DNA from: Rachycentron canadum
Taxonomy: Eukaryota > Chordata > Actinopteri > Carangiformes > Rachycentridae
NCBI GenBank assembly: GCA_038496675.1
Contig: CM076669.1
Location: forward strand, 9,394,339 to 9,458,338
DNA: 64,000 nt
Direction of reading: 5' to 3'
In this document: positions 36,710-49,360 of the stretch, piece after piece
How the letters are laid out: every line of letters begins with the position of its first letter
How positions within the stretch are numbered: position 1 is the first letter of the stretch
The notes under the pieces: generated by a model
What the model was told of the DNA's origin: nothing
The model's input: the letters and a program-made list of their open reading frames with translations, nothing else
Databases searched by the model: none
Made by a program: the position numbers and the translations under genes

Positions 36710-39090
36710 GTTCCCCTGTTGTACAAGACCCCCTTCTGGTGCAGCATCGTTCCCCACTTGTACACATAAATGTCACCTTGTAGAAATTGTAGTAGTAATA
36801 AGGCCTAGTCTGCAACATGCAGACACGCTGGTAAGCCATTCATTGAAATAGATCCCAATGCATTCTTGGTATAGACAAATACCCTGCCCTTCGAGTGTTT
36901 CTCTAATATGTCCATTGTGACACACCCGAACACTCATCAGGCTAGTGGTCCACTACTACCCAAGTATCACCTGCTACATGCAAGTAAGCCAAAATTCCCC
37001 TCTAGTAAGCCCAATTGTCATTTGGTCCACAAGTGCCACTGCGGTACACCCACATGCCTGCGTAAGCCAGAGCACAATCACCAGCAGTGCTGTTAAACCT
37101 GCCTGCAGTAGAGGTGCCCTTCAACTCATCTCATCGCTCGCTGCTCCCCCCCCCCATGCTTTCCTTCTCTTCTATTCCCTCCTGTCCTCCCTCTCCCCAT
37201 ATTTCTCTCTCTTTCTCCATTTTAAATTTATTAGCTACGACAAAAATGGGAAACACAAAAAGCCGTCACTGTCAGTCACACAAGCATAAATGCACTGAAT
37301 GGGGAAAACAAAAAAACAAAAGAAAAAACTGCAGATCTCGGAGCGAGCGCTCTCATTTGCCAAAAAAGAAATGGAAGACTTGCGAAGGGAGAGATAGACG
37401 CAGACAAAGTGTGAGGTATAGATGAGGCCAGGAGGAATGAAAAAAAGAGGAAAAACTTCTTTATTTCTTGTTCTTCCAAAATGAATTTCAAGGCTCATCT
37501 GCTCTGGGTGATGTTGGTGTTCACGGACTAACAGCTTCAGATAAACACAAATTCAGCTCTGAGAGGAGGACAACCAGCCACTATCATCTGTTATATGGAC
37601 AAAGACAGAGAGAGGGGAGGGCAGGCCAGACTTAAAGAAAACTGGAGAAAATGCAGAAAGGCAATAGGTTAAAAGTTATAAGTGAAGGGACACGCAACAA
37701 TTACAGCACAGACTTTGAGAGAGGGCAGCTGGAGCAACCAAGTGAATAAAGATTAATATTTCTGAAGTGAAAATTAATATATAAATACATTCAAAATGAG
37801 CCAAAAGTTAATGCACTTATCTTTTCATGGAAATTCAGTTGCAGCTGTGATATTTGCAAAAATTATTCTGTTGGACTTTTGTTTAAGCAATGTCAATATT
37901 TGAGCTTTTCCTTTGTGAGTTATTACCACTTTCTCTTATTTTTGTATTTTGACCATCATTTCTATCATTTATTATGACATTACTCTGAACAAAGTAAGAA
38001 ATATAGAAGATTGAAAATAGAGGTTGCTTTCAGTGCAGTTCTCACTTCATGACAACTTGCAGATATTTGTCAAATGTGAGATAGCATGATACAAACCTAG
38101 ACCAAAACTTGCATTTTCAGCACGTGGGTTGCTAAATTGGAGGTTGCTATCGTTTCCTGTGGCAAGGAGGATTTTGAAAGCGGTAGCGGGCAGGTGAAGC
38201 GGAAAGGAAAGAGGCTGCTGCCTGAAATAGGCATCCAGTGGCAGGCTAAATACCTACAGCGCACATTCAGTGAGTCGGGCTGTCTACTGCCTTGCCTTCA
38301 ACACACGGCGCTCGCTCGTGCAGCTGCTGCAATCGATGCCCTTCTGTGTACACAGTAGCCTTCAGTGGCGGCAGGCTATTACTAACCAATCAGATAGTCC
38401 TCTCAGCAGGACATAGCTTGGGACCACAGTGTGGTTGATCACAGACAGGGAGAGGCATATGCATCCATTTTAAAAATAATTAGTTTTATCTGTAATTGAT
38501 TCATTGATTAATTGTAAAGAAAATACCAATTCTGATCATTATATAAATGCTGAGTATTTGACGTGATAGATCGGCCATGCCAGTAATCAGTTGACCCCAA
38601 TATTCACAGGCTGACTACAGCTCTGTCTTACTTCCCTATTTTAACCTCTTGATTTAAATCTTTTCTGCTCCTTTTCACCTGCTCCTTCCTATTATCTCAT
38701 AAAAGGTTCATATCAGACTTGAATGGTTCCTAACTGAGACAGAAGTTAAAGTTTATCACTCAATCTACTTACCCCTCTAAAGCTTAACTACAATGTCTGG
38801 GGAAACAATAAAGACAGAATGAAGACACTACGGACTGATGGAACCAAATTGCCTAAAGGTTGAAGGCTCAATGCCAAACTGACTGAACAGTTAGTGACGC
38901 AGGTTGTGTGTGTTAAAAATTTCTATGAGAGGGAAGAAGAAGAAAAAAAAAAATACTGTTAATATATTGTTGGCAAATACATCAAAAAATGTGAGCATTT
39001 GTGTATGTGTGTAGTTGCACATCTGCAGTGAAGCCTGTTCCTGGATTGGATAATATAACTACCCAATTTATTGCTGACTGACAGAAGTAT
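36710..39090. other. Non-coding stretch
   Basis: Pyrimidine-rich near 37140-37230 with a C-run at about 37145-37154. A balanced block at 38130-38360 with a 73-codon plus-strand frame could be a repeat or unique DNA. A strong minus-strand splice-like pair near 38768-38800 encloses stops in all frames and is treated as chance. Confidence 0.45.
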
Positions 39091-42000
39091 GGGTGTTTGA
39101 GTGGCGTGTGTGTGTGTGTGTGTCATAGGCCTCAATACTAGTGTGTGTGTGTTTCTGTGTGTGTGTTGGCCTCGGTGGTGCCAGTCAGGCATGACAGGAG
39201 GAGAGAATTAAAAGCCGTAGGCACAGAGGGACCTTCTCACATACCAATGTGGTGTGTTTGTGCACGTGTGTGTGGGTGTGTGTCTGTGGAGAGTGACCTT
39301 CTCTCCAGACTAGTGTCACAGACGGTTGGTTTTGGTACTAGCCCTTTGGCTTTATGAAGGCCTATGGGCAATGTATACTACCGTCTGGGAGAGAGTTTAA
39401 ATGTGAGAGTGTGTGTGTGTGTAGGTGTATGTTTGTGTGCATGTACGCTGACTCCATTAGAATAAGCTCTTCCCTTGCTAAACCACCCCCACATGGTTTA
39501 CTTTTTTGCTCTTTCACTCCAACAATATTTCTTCTACTTTTTTCCCTATGTTGTTCTACACTGAAATGTCAAAAACGTGGTTCACGTTATCCTCGCCCAC
39601 CCCCAGGAACAAAAATGTGGTTAAACATTGCCGTTCAAAGACATTTGCTGCGTCTTCATTTGCATATTTCCATACTGTTGAGTGCAGTCACATGGCAACA
39701 TACAGCACTCTACAGGAGCCCAGGTGATGCAATGAAAGTGGCCAAAAAAACTGAGTGTAAAAATGAACGGTTAGCCACCAAGATATTTTCAAACTTATAT
39801 ATACACATTTCAAAAAAGCAGCTGAGGAAGGAGGACAGCGCGGATGACAGCCCAGATTTCAGCAACAATTGTGGTCACACGTTGCAGTTGCCATTTCTCA
39901 TCAACTCCACCTCTCCCTGTCAGTATGTCAGTAGTCAACCACACAGTGGTCTCAAGCAGCAGTGTTTGATTTGCAACAACACAACCCTGTTGAAATTCAC
40001 ACACTAGGCCAGTGAATATTCTGCGGGTGTACAGACTTAAGTATCCTATTTGAGACACAGCAAAACAGAACAAATAAACATCCCTGAGAAATAAATCAAG
40101 AAAAGAGTTTCTTTATATATTAAGAACTTGCTTAGAATAGTCAAGTATTTAAGTTTTCTTCACTGTCAAAGTTAGCCATTTATAGCTGTCTATACAATCA
40201 TGGGGCTACATGACAAAGAGGAACTGCTAAGAGCAACTTTTATAGGCTAAAATTAATGGGGTTAATTAATAATAGCCCGCAGCGTTACTTAATGGATCAG
40301 GGCACCATTATAATTCCTGTGTGCATTCACCAAAGGATAACAAGGACTCTATTCCCTGCATGATCCCTTAAATAGAGGTAAGACAAAGAATAATAATAGT
40401 GAAAAAAATAAAAATCTGTGGACATGCAGATAAAAAAAAATCTCTTGGTGGTTTTGGTTGGTGCAGTTGCCAAAATAGAACAGACTGAACAACTTGGTTA
40501 GTCATGACACACAAATGAAGACAAATTTGAGTCCTCGCCTTTAGAAATGAAACACATCTGTATATTGTGAATGAAGAGGTAAGGTAGAGTGACTAGCATG
40601 TGAAAGCCTGGAGAAATATGGCATGTGTCTTTGCCTTTTCATGAGGTTAACTGTACTTGGGAATGACTGATGAAATTTTTAAAAGGATGTGTAGTCCATC
40701 CTTCCATATATGCCACTTTCCTTCATCCAACTACTCATCCATCTATCTATAAATAGCCAACAGGCAGAGAATGTTTCTAATGTTAGAGGCTGGGAATCGC
40801 TGTTTAGAAGGGAAACCTAATGTTTCAATTAATGACCTCCCTGAAGGCAAGGACCAATTTGTAAAGACACAAAAGGAATTTTAAAGTGAAAGTTTGGGTT
40901 ATTTGATGTGTGCGAGGTACATTGTCAGATTCTGTGGTGTCCTACCAGATTAGAAAAAAAAGCCAGTATCACTTGCTATGTATGTTTTATTGTGAGTATT
41001 TTTACCTCTTTATCCTGCTGTCAAAAAGCATTTTCCTTTGGAACAACATTTTCTCAACCACTGAGCTGCCGTATTATACACTACACACAACCGCACCAAA
41101 GGCATACACTTCAACTGATATTGGCTTTTAACGGAGGCTAAAACACGTTTATGCGGCTGGTCCTGTCCACAGCAGCATATCCCTCAGCTTTTGTGCCAGT
41201 CCTCATGTCTTCTTCTATAAACCGGTAGGGCATCAAACCAATCCTTCGAATCCACTGCGGGTAATGCACTGACTATGTATAAGAACCTCACACAACCCCA
41301 CATCAAAAAACCCCACACTATCACTAAATGTCTGTGTCTAATAAAAGCTTAACAGGATAATATTTCTAAATGAATAGAAGAACTTGGACTAATCAAATTA
41401 ATCAGACAATTATTAAGAGCTCAAAGTCTGCTACATATTGTTCATTGTCCACTCACTGAATATGTCCTATATGTTCACATAGGACATCTTTGATTTTAAA
41501 TGAACCCTTAACCCTCTGTGGTCATGAGGCAGCTTTGCTTTGTATTCAGTTCAAGCCATGCACAACCTCTCCTACATACATAAGCACAGACACTCTGTTA
41601 TTCTGTCTCTCCCTCTCACACAGACTCAGAGCCTCTGTAGGCCCAATTAGACAGCCATAATTACTGCCAGACAGGAATGAGACGATGGAATAGAAAGCAA
41701 CATCCATTTTTTTTTTTTTTTTTAAACCGAGATTAAATATTTCATTGCTGTAACGTCCGCAAATATGACAGCGAGTGGAGAGAGAAGAGCAGGTGATGTA
41801 GGGACAAGAAAAAGAAAGGGTGGAGGAAATTAGAAATGTGTGTGTGAGAGATGGAAGATTGTGAATTTTGCAAAAGCAACTTAACCAAGAAACATTTATT
41901 CACCAATTAAACCCTCTTAATCTTAATCACACAAATACTGTATACAAACATTTAAAAAAAAGAAATATTATGAAAATGCCCGAATAGCCACATTAAGAGT

Positions 42001-42394
42001 TATTGTGCATAATATATGGAGGCAAGCATATATATCTCCAAGCTCATCTCTACCCTTTGCATGTGTGTGGAAAACATGAGCTGGATGAAAGAGTCATCAG
42101 CACGCTTAAACAAAAATGTCACTACATCATCCTTGCAAATGGATGATTTAAAAACGGCATGACTTAACCTAATTTGCCTCAAAAATCAAACCAAGTGAAG
42201 CACAAATATGTATAACTGCTGTTTCTATGATGATAAGTATCCACAGAAAAACACTAAGTACTGTCTTCACAGCCAAAACAGGGACAGATGTGATGCCAAA
42301 TATAAAAATATCCAAGTAGCACTTCAATCTGAATAAACAGAGGAAAGCATACACCATCAGCCATTTATTTATTTAAATTCCATGTATTTTAGTC
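39091..42394. other. Non-coding stretch with one AT-core block
   Basis: Short GT tracts near 39105-39160 and 39405-39425. 40240-40360 is balanced with a TTAATTAA palindrome at 40262-40269 and looks like a possible conserved regulatory element. A perfect 9-bp hairpin (ATGTCCTAT/ATAGGACAT) lies at 41462-41487. A T-run lies at about 41708-41723. Confidence 0.35.
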
Positions 42395-42588
42395 AACTTG
42401 GCAGGCTAGTTAAGTGGTTAAAGTGACAGCCCTGAAACTAGAAGGTCAGAGATTAATCACAGTTATGGTCAATGTGTCTATCAATAGTAGTTAAGTCCTC
42501 TCAAAGTGTCCTTGATCAAGACAAATTTTATGTAATTAACACTTTGACATTCCAGCTCCTCTTAGCTTAAAAAAAAAAAAAAAAAAAA
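42395..42588 (+). mobile_element. Degenerate tRNA-derived SINE with A20 tail
   Basis: 'gctagttaagtggttaaagt' resembles a tRNA A-box region and 'aaggtcagagattaatcaca' a decayed B-box. 'gtgtccttgatcaagaca' matches a phrase frequent in fish SINEs. The copy ends in A20 (42569-42588), as expected of a retroposon. It is diverged and the family is uncertain. Confidence 0.55.
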
Positions 42589-43918
42589 GAAAGAAAGTAA
42601 GTCAGGACCATCCTGTTGCCCTCAGAGCATGATGTTATGACAGTATTTCTACTGCTACTCTGTCTTCTGATGTCCTCCCCCACACTGATCCATGTGACTG
42701 AAGGACTTTCAATTAGTGCTTAGTTCATTGGGGAAGAATCTCTTAGCCTGTGTGCAGGGATGTTTTTCAGTTTTATGCTTTATTTATTAAGCAGTGACTG
42801 ACTTTAATTTTGATATCAGGTAAAATCGTTGGGAAAAAAAAGCTAAAGGCTGGATTGTATGTAAATGGTAGTTTGGTGAAAACTTCACTGATTCATCTTT
42901 TATACTTCTGCCTTCCTTGGAGGGTGCATGACTGCAGAATGACCAGCAGCTAGTTCGCGTTTGTCATGAGGCGTCCTCACCGAAAGCTGCCCTCATTTAC
43001 TGTTTTATTTATGCCTATCCTGGTCTTCTTTGTGAGCATGGCAGGTTGCCATGGCAAACTTCGGTGTGAAATACTGCAGATGAATGTTGCCTTGCCTCGC
43101 CATATGACTCAAGATTGTTTTTGAATGGTTGGGGTAAATTCAGCATTCAGGAGATACGATCCGTCAGGCAGCACTCATTATGTCAGCTTGTATTAATGGG
43201 CTGCGTATTACTTATGTCCACTGGTAAGCTGCCAAGAAGTCTGCATACATTTTTAAGTTTGACACTTTAATTCTGATGTGTTTAATAATATGTGACCGAT
43301 TATTTGAAGCAAAACTAGCAACATAGCACTCGAGAGAAGAAACTGAAGGTGCAGTAATGAGTTTAACTGAACTGAACTGACCTTTAGTGATCTGATACTG
43401 AGCTGACCCTGAACTATACTCAGAGAGACTTGGGGCTTGGAGAGTTCACTTGTTTCATGTTCTGTCTCTTTTTTTTAAATATATGCAAACTTTCCAGGCA
43501 GAGGTGAAGCTGAGGTGGCAGCTAATGTGAAATTGTAGGCACACTGAAACATGTTGGTTATGGCAACTCACTACACCTGCTGCTGCACCACACATTCACA
43601 TGCACGCTCAAACCCCTCGCTGGCTGCCAAAAACCTGCTATGACAGCAGAAATCTGACAAGGGCTCAACTTGACACATCTTCCTCTCTATTCCTCCTTTT
43701 TTCCTCACTGTTGTTCGCCATGTCTCTCTCAACAAAATGTGCACACATGAACAGGGAACTGCCGACCAAAGACGTGTGTATGTGGGTGTTCATTCCATTC
43801 AGTGTTAATTCACTCTCCCTCTCCGTTTCTCAAATGTGTGTACAACAGCACACACTTTGCTGTCTCTGACTGAAATTAATGTTTGTTTATGTGTGAGCAT
43901 ATTTCATCAGCCGGGGTT

Positions 43919-43920
<2 letters not shown>
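42589..43920. other. Non-coding stretch
   Basis: Unique-looking DNA with a small AAGAAAG patch at 42589. Nothing gene-like is recognised. Confidence 0.5.

Positions 43921-43952
<32 letters not shown>
43921..43952. repeat. (GT)n microsatellite
   Basis: About 15 units, followed by TTATCC. Confidence 0.95.
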
Positions 43953-43955
<3 letters not shown>

Positions 43956-46900
43956 CCAGAGAGTCATACCTCAAGGCAGTCTGTTATCACCAATAGCCTG
44001 CTAAATTAATCAGTGCCCCTCAGGCCTCTTGACCGGACCCCCGACACACATAAATACACACACACCAGTCATATGTTTCACACTATTGCAGAGGCATTAC
44101 TCACTGAGGCAAACAGGCCCAACAGTACCCCATAGAGAAATACTGAGACCAGGTGAGAGATATCCAACACACACACACAAATATACAAATACACAAACAT
44201 ATGCACACAGAAACAAACACAATTAAAAAAAATGACTGATATTTTGCAGTGAGATGTTGAATAAGAGAGAAAGACAAGAATGAACAATCACTAATTCCAT
44301 CATGCTATACTACAGATATATTCAAGTGGATGAACATTACACCACGTTTTTTTGTGTCTTGTCTGTGTGTGACGTATGTGTGCATCTGTGCGCAGAACAG
44401 AAATATACGTCACTAGGTTAGTTATGAATACATTACCACTACTGCTAGCATAAGTGGGTGGGGGTTGGACTGTGGAATCCCTGTGTGTGTGTGAGAGAGA
44501 GAGAGAAAGAGAGAGCGAGAGACACTGCAGCAGTGTAAATCTAATTCCCATTTCCATAATGGGCCCTCCAACTGAGGAATGCTCGTTCCTGTCTCTCACT
44601 CACAGACACACATGCGCACACACACAGAAAGTTCACAACCTATTTCCCTCAAAAGAGTGAAAACCTATTCAAACATCCTAACTCTCATAAAGCACATTGT
44701 TCAGCATCACATATACACAGTCCACAGTGCTCACACACATTGATGAAGGGGCAGAGCTGAAATGAACCCTCTGGAAGACAAAATCTTTGCGAGTCCGCAT
44801 CAGTCCCTATTTTTGTGGGACACCCTAGATGTTGTGAAACTGGCTTAAGTGACCAATGGAAGGTACCGCTCTTCCAATCTGTACCATATATTATCATAAA
44901 TCACTTTTATAGTGGGGGGATACATCTGGATCTGGTCTCAAGATGGCCCATTATGTGCATCCTATACATTTGTTTTTAAACATGTGCCTTTGCACAGAAA
45001 AACACTCCACACACAATTTCTCTTCCTTTTCTTCTGTGCTAATAGCAGACATTATTCACAGTACACTTCACCGCAACGTCCTGTTGTTTACAACAACCAT
45101 GTGGTTTAAAACTGTTAAAACCAACTCTTCACTTAGGCACAATAGGCTTAGCCCATTAGCAGCACAATGTACGTACACATACATATGCACAGACAAGGCT
45201 TCAACACAGCCTCATTTACTAGGCTGTAACAACTGTTCCTTAGTTGGACTATGGGAGTGAAGAGGTTTGTTCATTACAAGGAGACAGTAAGACGTACAGC
45301 TTGGCAGGCCTGTTAAAGCCAAGCTGGATTTCTCCTTTAAGATGATGTGACATAGAAATGGACAAATAATTTATCAGGCTGTCATAGCACCAGATCCAAG
45401 TATTAACAGGAAGAGGTTATCAGTTTCACATTCACTGTGTGGTCGAGAACATGTTTTATGGACCAGGAATAGGGTTTCTGAATAGCTAGACTACTGAAAG
45501 ATTAAAGATTATTTTTTAGAAATGTGTTATGTGTTTTCATTACAAAACACTGCAGGTAACAAACAGGTGAGAGAAAATGAAAAGTAGACCAAGCGGGCTA
45601 GTAAATGGTGTTTTGTGATGTGTGCTGCATTAGAGCTCAGTTCTTAGGATGTCTGTCTACGATGTTTTGGGGTTTTAGCGTCTGGAGACGGTCGACTGAG
45701 CAGGCACACCTATCCATACACAACACATTCAGCAAAGCAGCAGCACAATTCTGAAATTGCAATCAGTGTTATCAGTGGTCCAGTTATGATCAGAAAGAGG
45801 ATGTTAAATAGACCGAATGTGGGAAAACTCGAAGCAGAGAAGAGAGACATGTCCAAACTCAATGAAGACAAACCACCCACAAACAAACCTCTTCTTTTTG
45901 AAGCTTGAATTCCCCTCAGCTATACAACTGAGCAGATCCAATGGGGTACACAAAGGCTCACAGCATGTATCTGTCTGTTTTGAAGACAAACTTAGGTTTT
46001 TCTCCCTTTTACCTTTAAAGCAGATTTAAATAGTAGACTTAAACTAACACTGAGCAGTACCGTCAAATTCCCCAAACCAATTTTTTTTTTGTTTCATCTG
46101 TGCCAATTTGTGCGTTTGTTGCAGTTTTTACAGCCTGCTTTTAAACTTTTAGGCAAGCAACCAACATAAATAAATCTGTTTTCACCCTCAAAATAAATCA
46201 AGACAGTGTTCAGACACAGCTCAGTGGTGAGGAGGCAGAAAATGCTGGAGACATGGAAACGTATTTAAATATATACTAGCCACAGTAAGTTATGGCTTTT
46301 GAAGAAGTCATTTAAGTTCTCTTATTAGCTTTGACTTTGTCTTTGAGTACATCCCAAACCTTAAGAAACCTTTCGTGCACTGTGTTTGTGTATCACAGCA
46401 ACTTTCTCACACAATATTGGCCTTAGATGAGTTCTTATCTATCAAGATAACGCTGAACATTTAACCTTGACTGAATTAATGAGTTTAAGGGTCTTGAGCA
46501 GGAAGTGTTCTTCTTTCCTAAAGTCCTTCTAAGTTTGAGGTTCTTCAGGCCAGAGCTGCAATTTTAAAGAAGCTGATAATTCACTGCATTTTGCACCAGT
46601 CTACTGAGCTCTTGACACAAAAATAAGAAAAAAAGTCTTTAAGGAGGTTTCTGTAAAATGACAAACAGGACATTTTGGTTTGAATTACAAGCTGGGCTTG
46701 GGAACAATAAGCTTGGTAAAGATACTGGAGGAGGATCAAGAGCTTTTACTTCTCTATAACACTATCCCCTAACCACAAAACAGCAACAGTGTAAATGTGT
46801 GCAGTGCATGTCTCCCTGCCCGACTGTGCATCCCTGGGTGTACGAGTGTGTCTGTGTGTGTTTGTGTGCGAAACTCATTTTTCCGTGCATAAACCTTGGC

Positions 46901-48260
46901 AGGTGTCCAGCTCCACTTGGACGGAGCTCAGTGAGAGAAGGGAAAGACTTGTCTTGTCTTACCGGTTAAATCCCCTCTGAGACAGCGAGTGAAACACGCT
47001 CCGAGAGTTTTATGTATTGTTGCGAAGCTGCCTTTTTATGGAGTTAAGCAGTGGTAAGTACCCCCAAAGGCTTTCTCAATCGCCTTGCCAACAGGTATTA
47101 TGATACGCAGGCTTAGGTTCAGTGATAGACCATCAGGAGGAAAGCTATGTCAACTGCTTTCAAAAGATTAGGCGATTACAGTTAAATGAAATTATGTATA
47201 CAATATTAGCAATGGTTGAACAAAACACTCAAATTAGATGAAAGATCGTTTCTCTCGCCACAAGAGTTGTATGCAAATTCAATTATTAGTACAAATTTAT
47301 GTAAATTTTAATTCAAGCTACAGAAGTATGTTGTAAACTGCATTGGTAACATTTTCACTTGGACTCATCAAAAAGTTAGAGGAAATGTTTTTTACTGAAA
47401 TACTTTTTCCTCAGTGACATCATGTACGTTTCTTGATATACCAACACATCCCGTGTATTCTGTCCGTCTATGTTCAGGTTATTGGTGTATTGTTTTTGTA
47501 GGACATAAATATTACACAGCACCAGATGCTGACTTGTGTCTGACACACAACAATTTTCCATACAGCCTTGGGGATATCTTCAGGAATCGTCACACTCACA
47601 ATAGCCTCACACTTCTCCCTATACAATTCTTTTTTTTTTCTCATAAACCTAGATTCTTAAGATCATGTTGAAAGTAATTAAATAACCAAGAGCTTTTCTT
47701 CTTTGGGATGTTTGACGTGTGTAGATTCCATATGTTTTAGCCCAGAGGTCTTTTTCTACTTATAAAGTTAATATTAATTAAAGACAAAATACATCTAATT
47801 TATGAAATATCAGTAAAGAATATTTTCTTCATCATATCTGTGCCAGCTACTAAGAAGGCATGCAACAAAAATAGCTGAAAGGCTCTATTTTGTTATTTAT
47901 GACTAAGCAGTTGATGACGTGGCGATCTGCATTTTAGACTTCAAAGCATTGAAGTAAAAGCTTGCAAGGAGTGTGTGCACACAGACTCTACCAGCAGATT
48001 CCCAGAGGGGAACTTGTGACTTGAGAAAATCTATGAGGTAGTGAAATAACTACTGAACCTAATGTTTGGCTTCAAAAGACTTCTGTCATGCTGCACAATA
48101 TGTTTGGAACAATTTAATGGCCTTTTTTCCCCTTTTTGGACCTTCAAACAGAACGTCCAAAACACCATGCAGTTTTAATTTATATGTCAAAATAAATTGA
48201 CTTGTATTTTGTGTTTAGTTTGCTGGAGAAACATCAGTTTTGTTTTACTCAAGACAATTT
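43953..48260. other. Non-coding stretch
   Basis: A GA-rich patch at 44490-44522 and CA patches near 44170-44220. 46930-47110 is a balanced block with a GTAAGT near 47050 but no open exon-like frame. Otherwise A+T-rich. No gene supported. Confidence 0.5.
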
Positions 48261-48282
48261 AAAAAAAAAAAAAAAAAAAAAA
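48261..48282. repeat. Poly-A run (22 nt)
   Basis: Uninterrupted homopolymer with no recognised retroposon body upstream. Confidence 0.9.
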
Positions 48283-48536
48283 GGCTTTGGCATGGACCTA
48301 AGAACTTCAATGGCGTCACTAGTGACATTTTTTAGGTTTGATCATCACAGGTAGGCATGTCCCAGGCCCAACTGGGTCTGTGGTCCATGTTCTTAACTAG
48401 TGTAATAGATCAAGGTTAATTGTTGTCGGTACAGGTGGCTTGAGAGCGACAAAAGTCATTTAAAGAAATAAGTATTTCACAAGAGATAAACAGGCCGACA
48501 GACACCTGGGCAGGTGTAAAAGGGTTTAGAGTGAGA

Positions 48537-48538
<2 letters not shown>

Positions 48539-48586
<48 letters not shown>
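48539..48586. repeat. (GT)24 microsatellite
   Basis: Pure dinucleotide repeat of 48 nt. Confidence 0.98.
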
Positions 48587-48590
<4 letters not shown>

Positions 48591-48734
48591 GAGAGAAAGC
48601 AGGTGTTTAGCAGGGAGTCGTCACTGTGAATGATGCTCTTTGAAGGTCAAGGCTGACTAAAGGAGAAGCTGGGCCACAAGGGGGATTTGAAACGAACAGT
48701 CACACCAGGAAACATTCATATTTAACACTGGGCA

Positions 48735-48850
48735 ACAGGGGGGTGTCAGTGGCTTTGTGGTTTCAAGAATGAGCTTGTAATCAAAATGTCACCAGTCCAA
48801 AGTTTCAGAGCAGCTGGTAGCATGGGGCTTGAAAGGACATGATGTCACAC
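48735..48850 (+). mobile_element. Possible degenerate tRNA-derived SINE head
   Basis: 'gtcagtggctttgtggtttc' followed by 'gagcttgtaatcaaaatgtc' and then 'accagtcc' follows the layout of a tRNA-derived SINE head, with A-box and B-box positions recognisable but mutated. No tail recognised. Confidence 0.4.
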
Positions 48851-49099
48851 AACATCAGAACAAAACAGTGGAGACTGAGGAAACAAGGCTGTGGCAAAGT
48901 AGTTTATATAGAGTGATGTATAGAGTGATGAAATCCAGTGTACAATCAACAGAAGCCATGTCAACCAGAATTATACTCACATCCTGCTAAGCAAGGCAAT
49001 GAAATACCAGTTAAATCTCGAATAAAAAGGAAAGCATGCTCTATTATAACCACTTTGGTAATAAATTTTGCAGAAAATGATTTTAAGGAGTGCCATAGT

Positions 49100-49160
49100 A
49101 ACAGGGAGTTTTGTGTGTGTGTGTGTGTCGTGTGTGTGTCGTGTGTGTTTGGGGGGGGTG
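49100..49160. repeat. Imperfect (GT)n plus G-run
   Basis: GT units broken by CGTG, then G8 and GTGGGG. Simple sequence, not coding. Confidence 0.85.
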
Positions 49161-49189
49161 GGGACACCACAAAGTGCTGCATTTCCTTT

Positions 49190-49360
49190 AGAGAGAAGCC
49201 AAGGGATCACCAAAGGTAGTGGGATTCATTTTCTGGGGATGGTGAATGACCGTTCCAAATTTCCTGGTAATTCATCCAGTAGTTGCTGGGATATTTCAGT
49301 CTTAAAACCAAAGGGATAGGCTGACAGATAAACCAACGGTGACATCCCTTAGGGCCACAC
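49190..49360 (+). repeat. Teleost dispersed repeat fragment ('ggatcaccaaag' type)
   Basis: Phrases occur in the expected order: 'agggatcaccaaaggtagt', 'attcattttctggggat', 'ccaaatttcctggtaattca', 'tccagtagttgctgggat', 'atttcagtcttaaaacc'. From memory, these match a common fish repeat. Diverged; not coding. Confidence 0.7.

Noticed and set aside
38768..38800. Minus-strand acceptor (TTATTGTTTCCCCAG) and GTAAGTAG donor around about 23 nt
   Set aside because: Splice signals are excellent but all three frames contain stops, so it cannot be a coding exon. It serves as a measure of how often such pairs arise by chance here.
39354..40007. 217-codon plus-strand open frame
   Set aside because: Begins in GT-rich simple sequence, shows no domain and no splice or promoter context; probably chance.
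41462..41487. 9-bp perfect hairpin as a possible microRNA
   Set aside because: Stem is too short for a microRNA precursor and there is no extended pairing around it.
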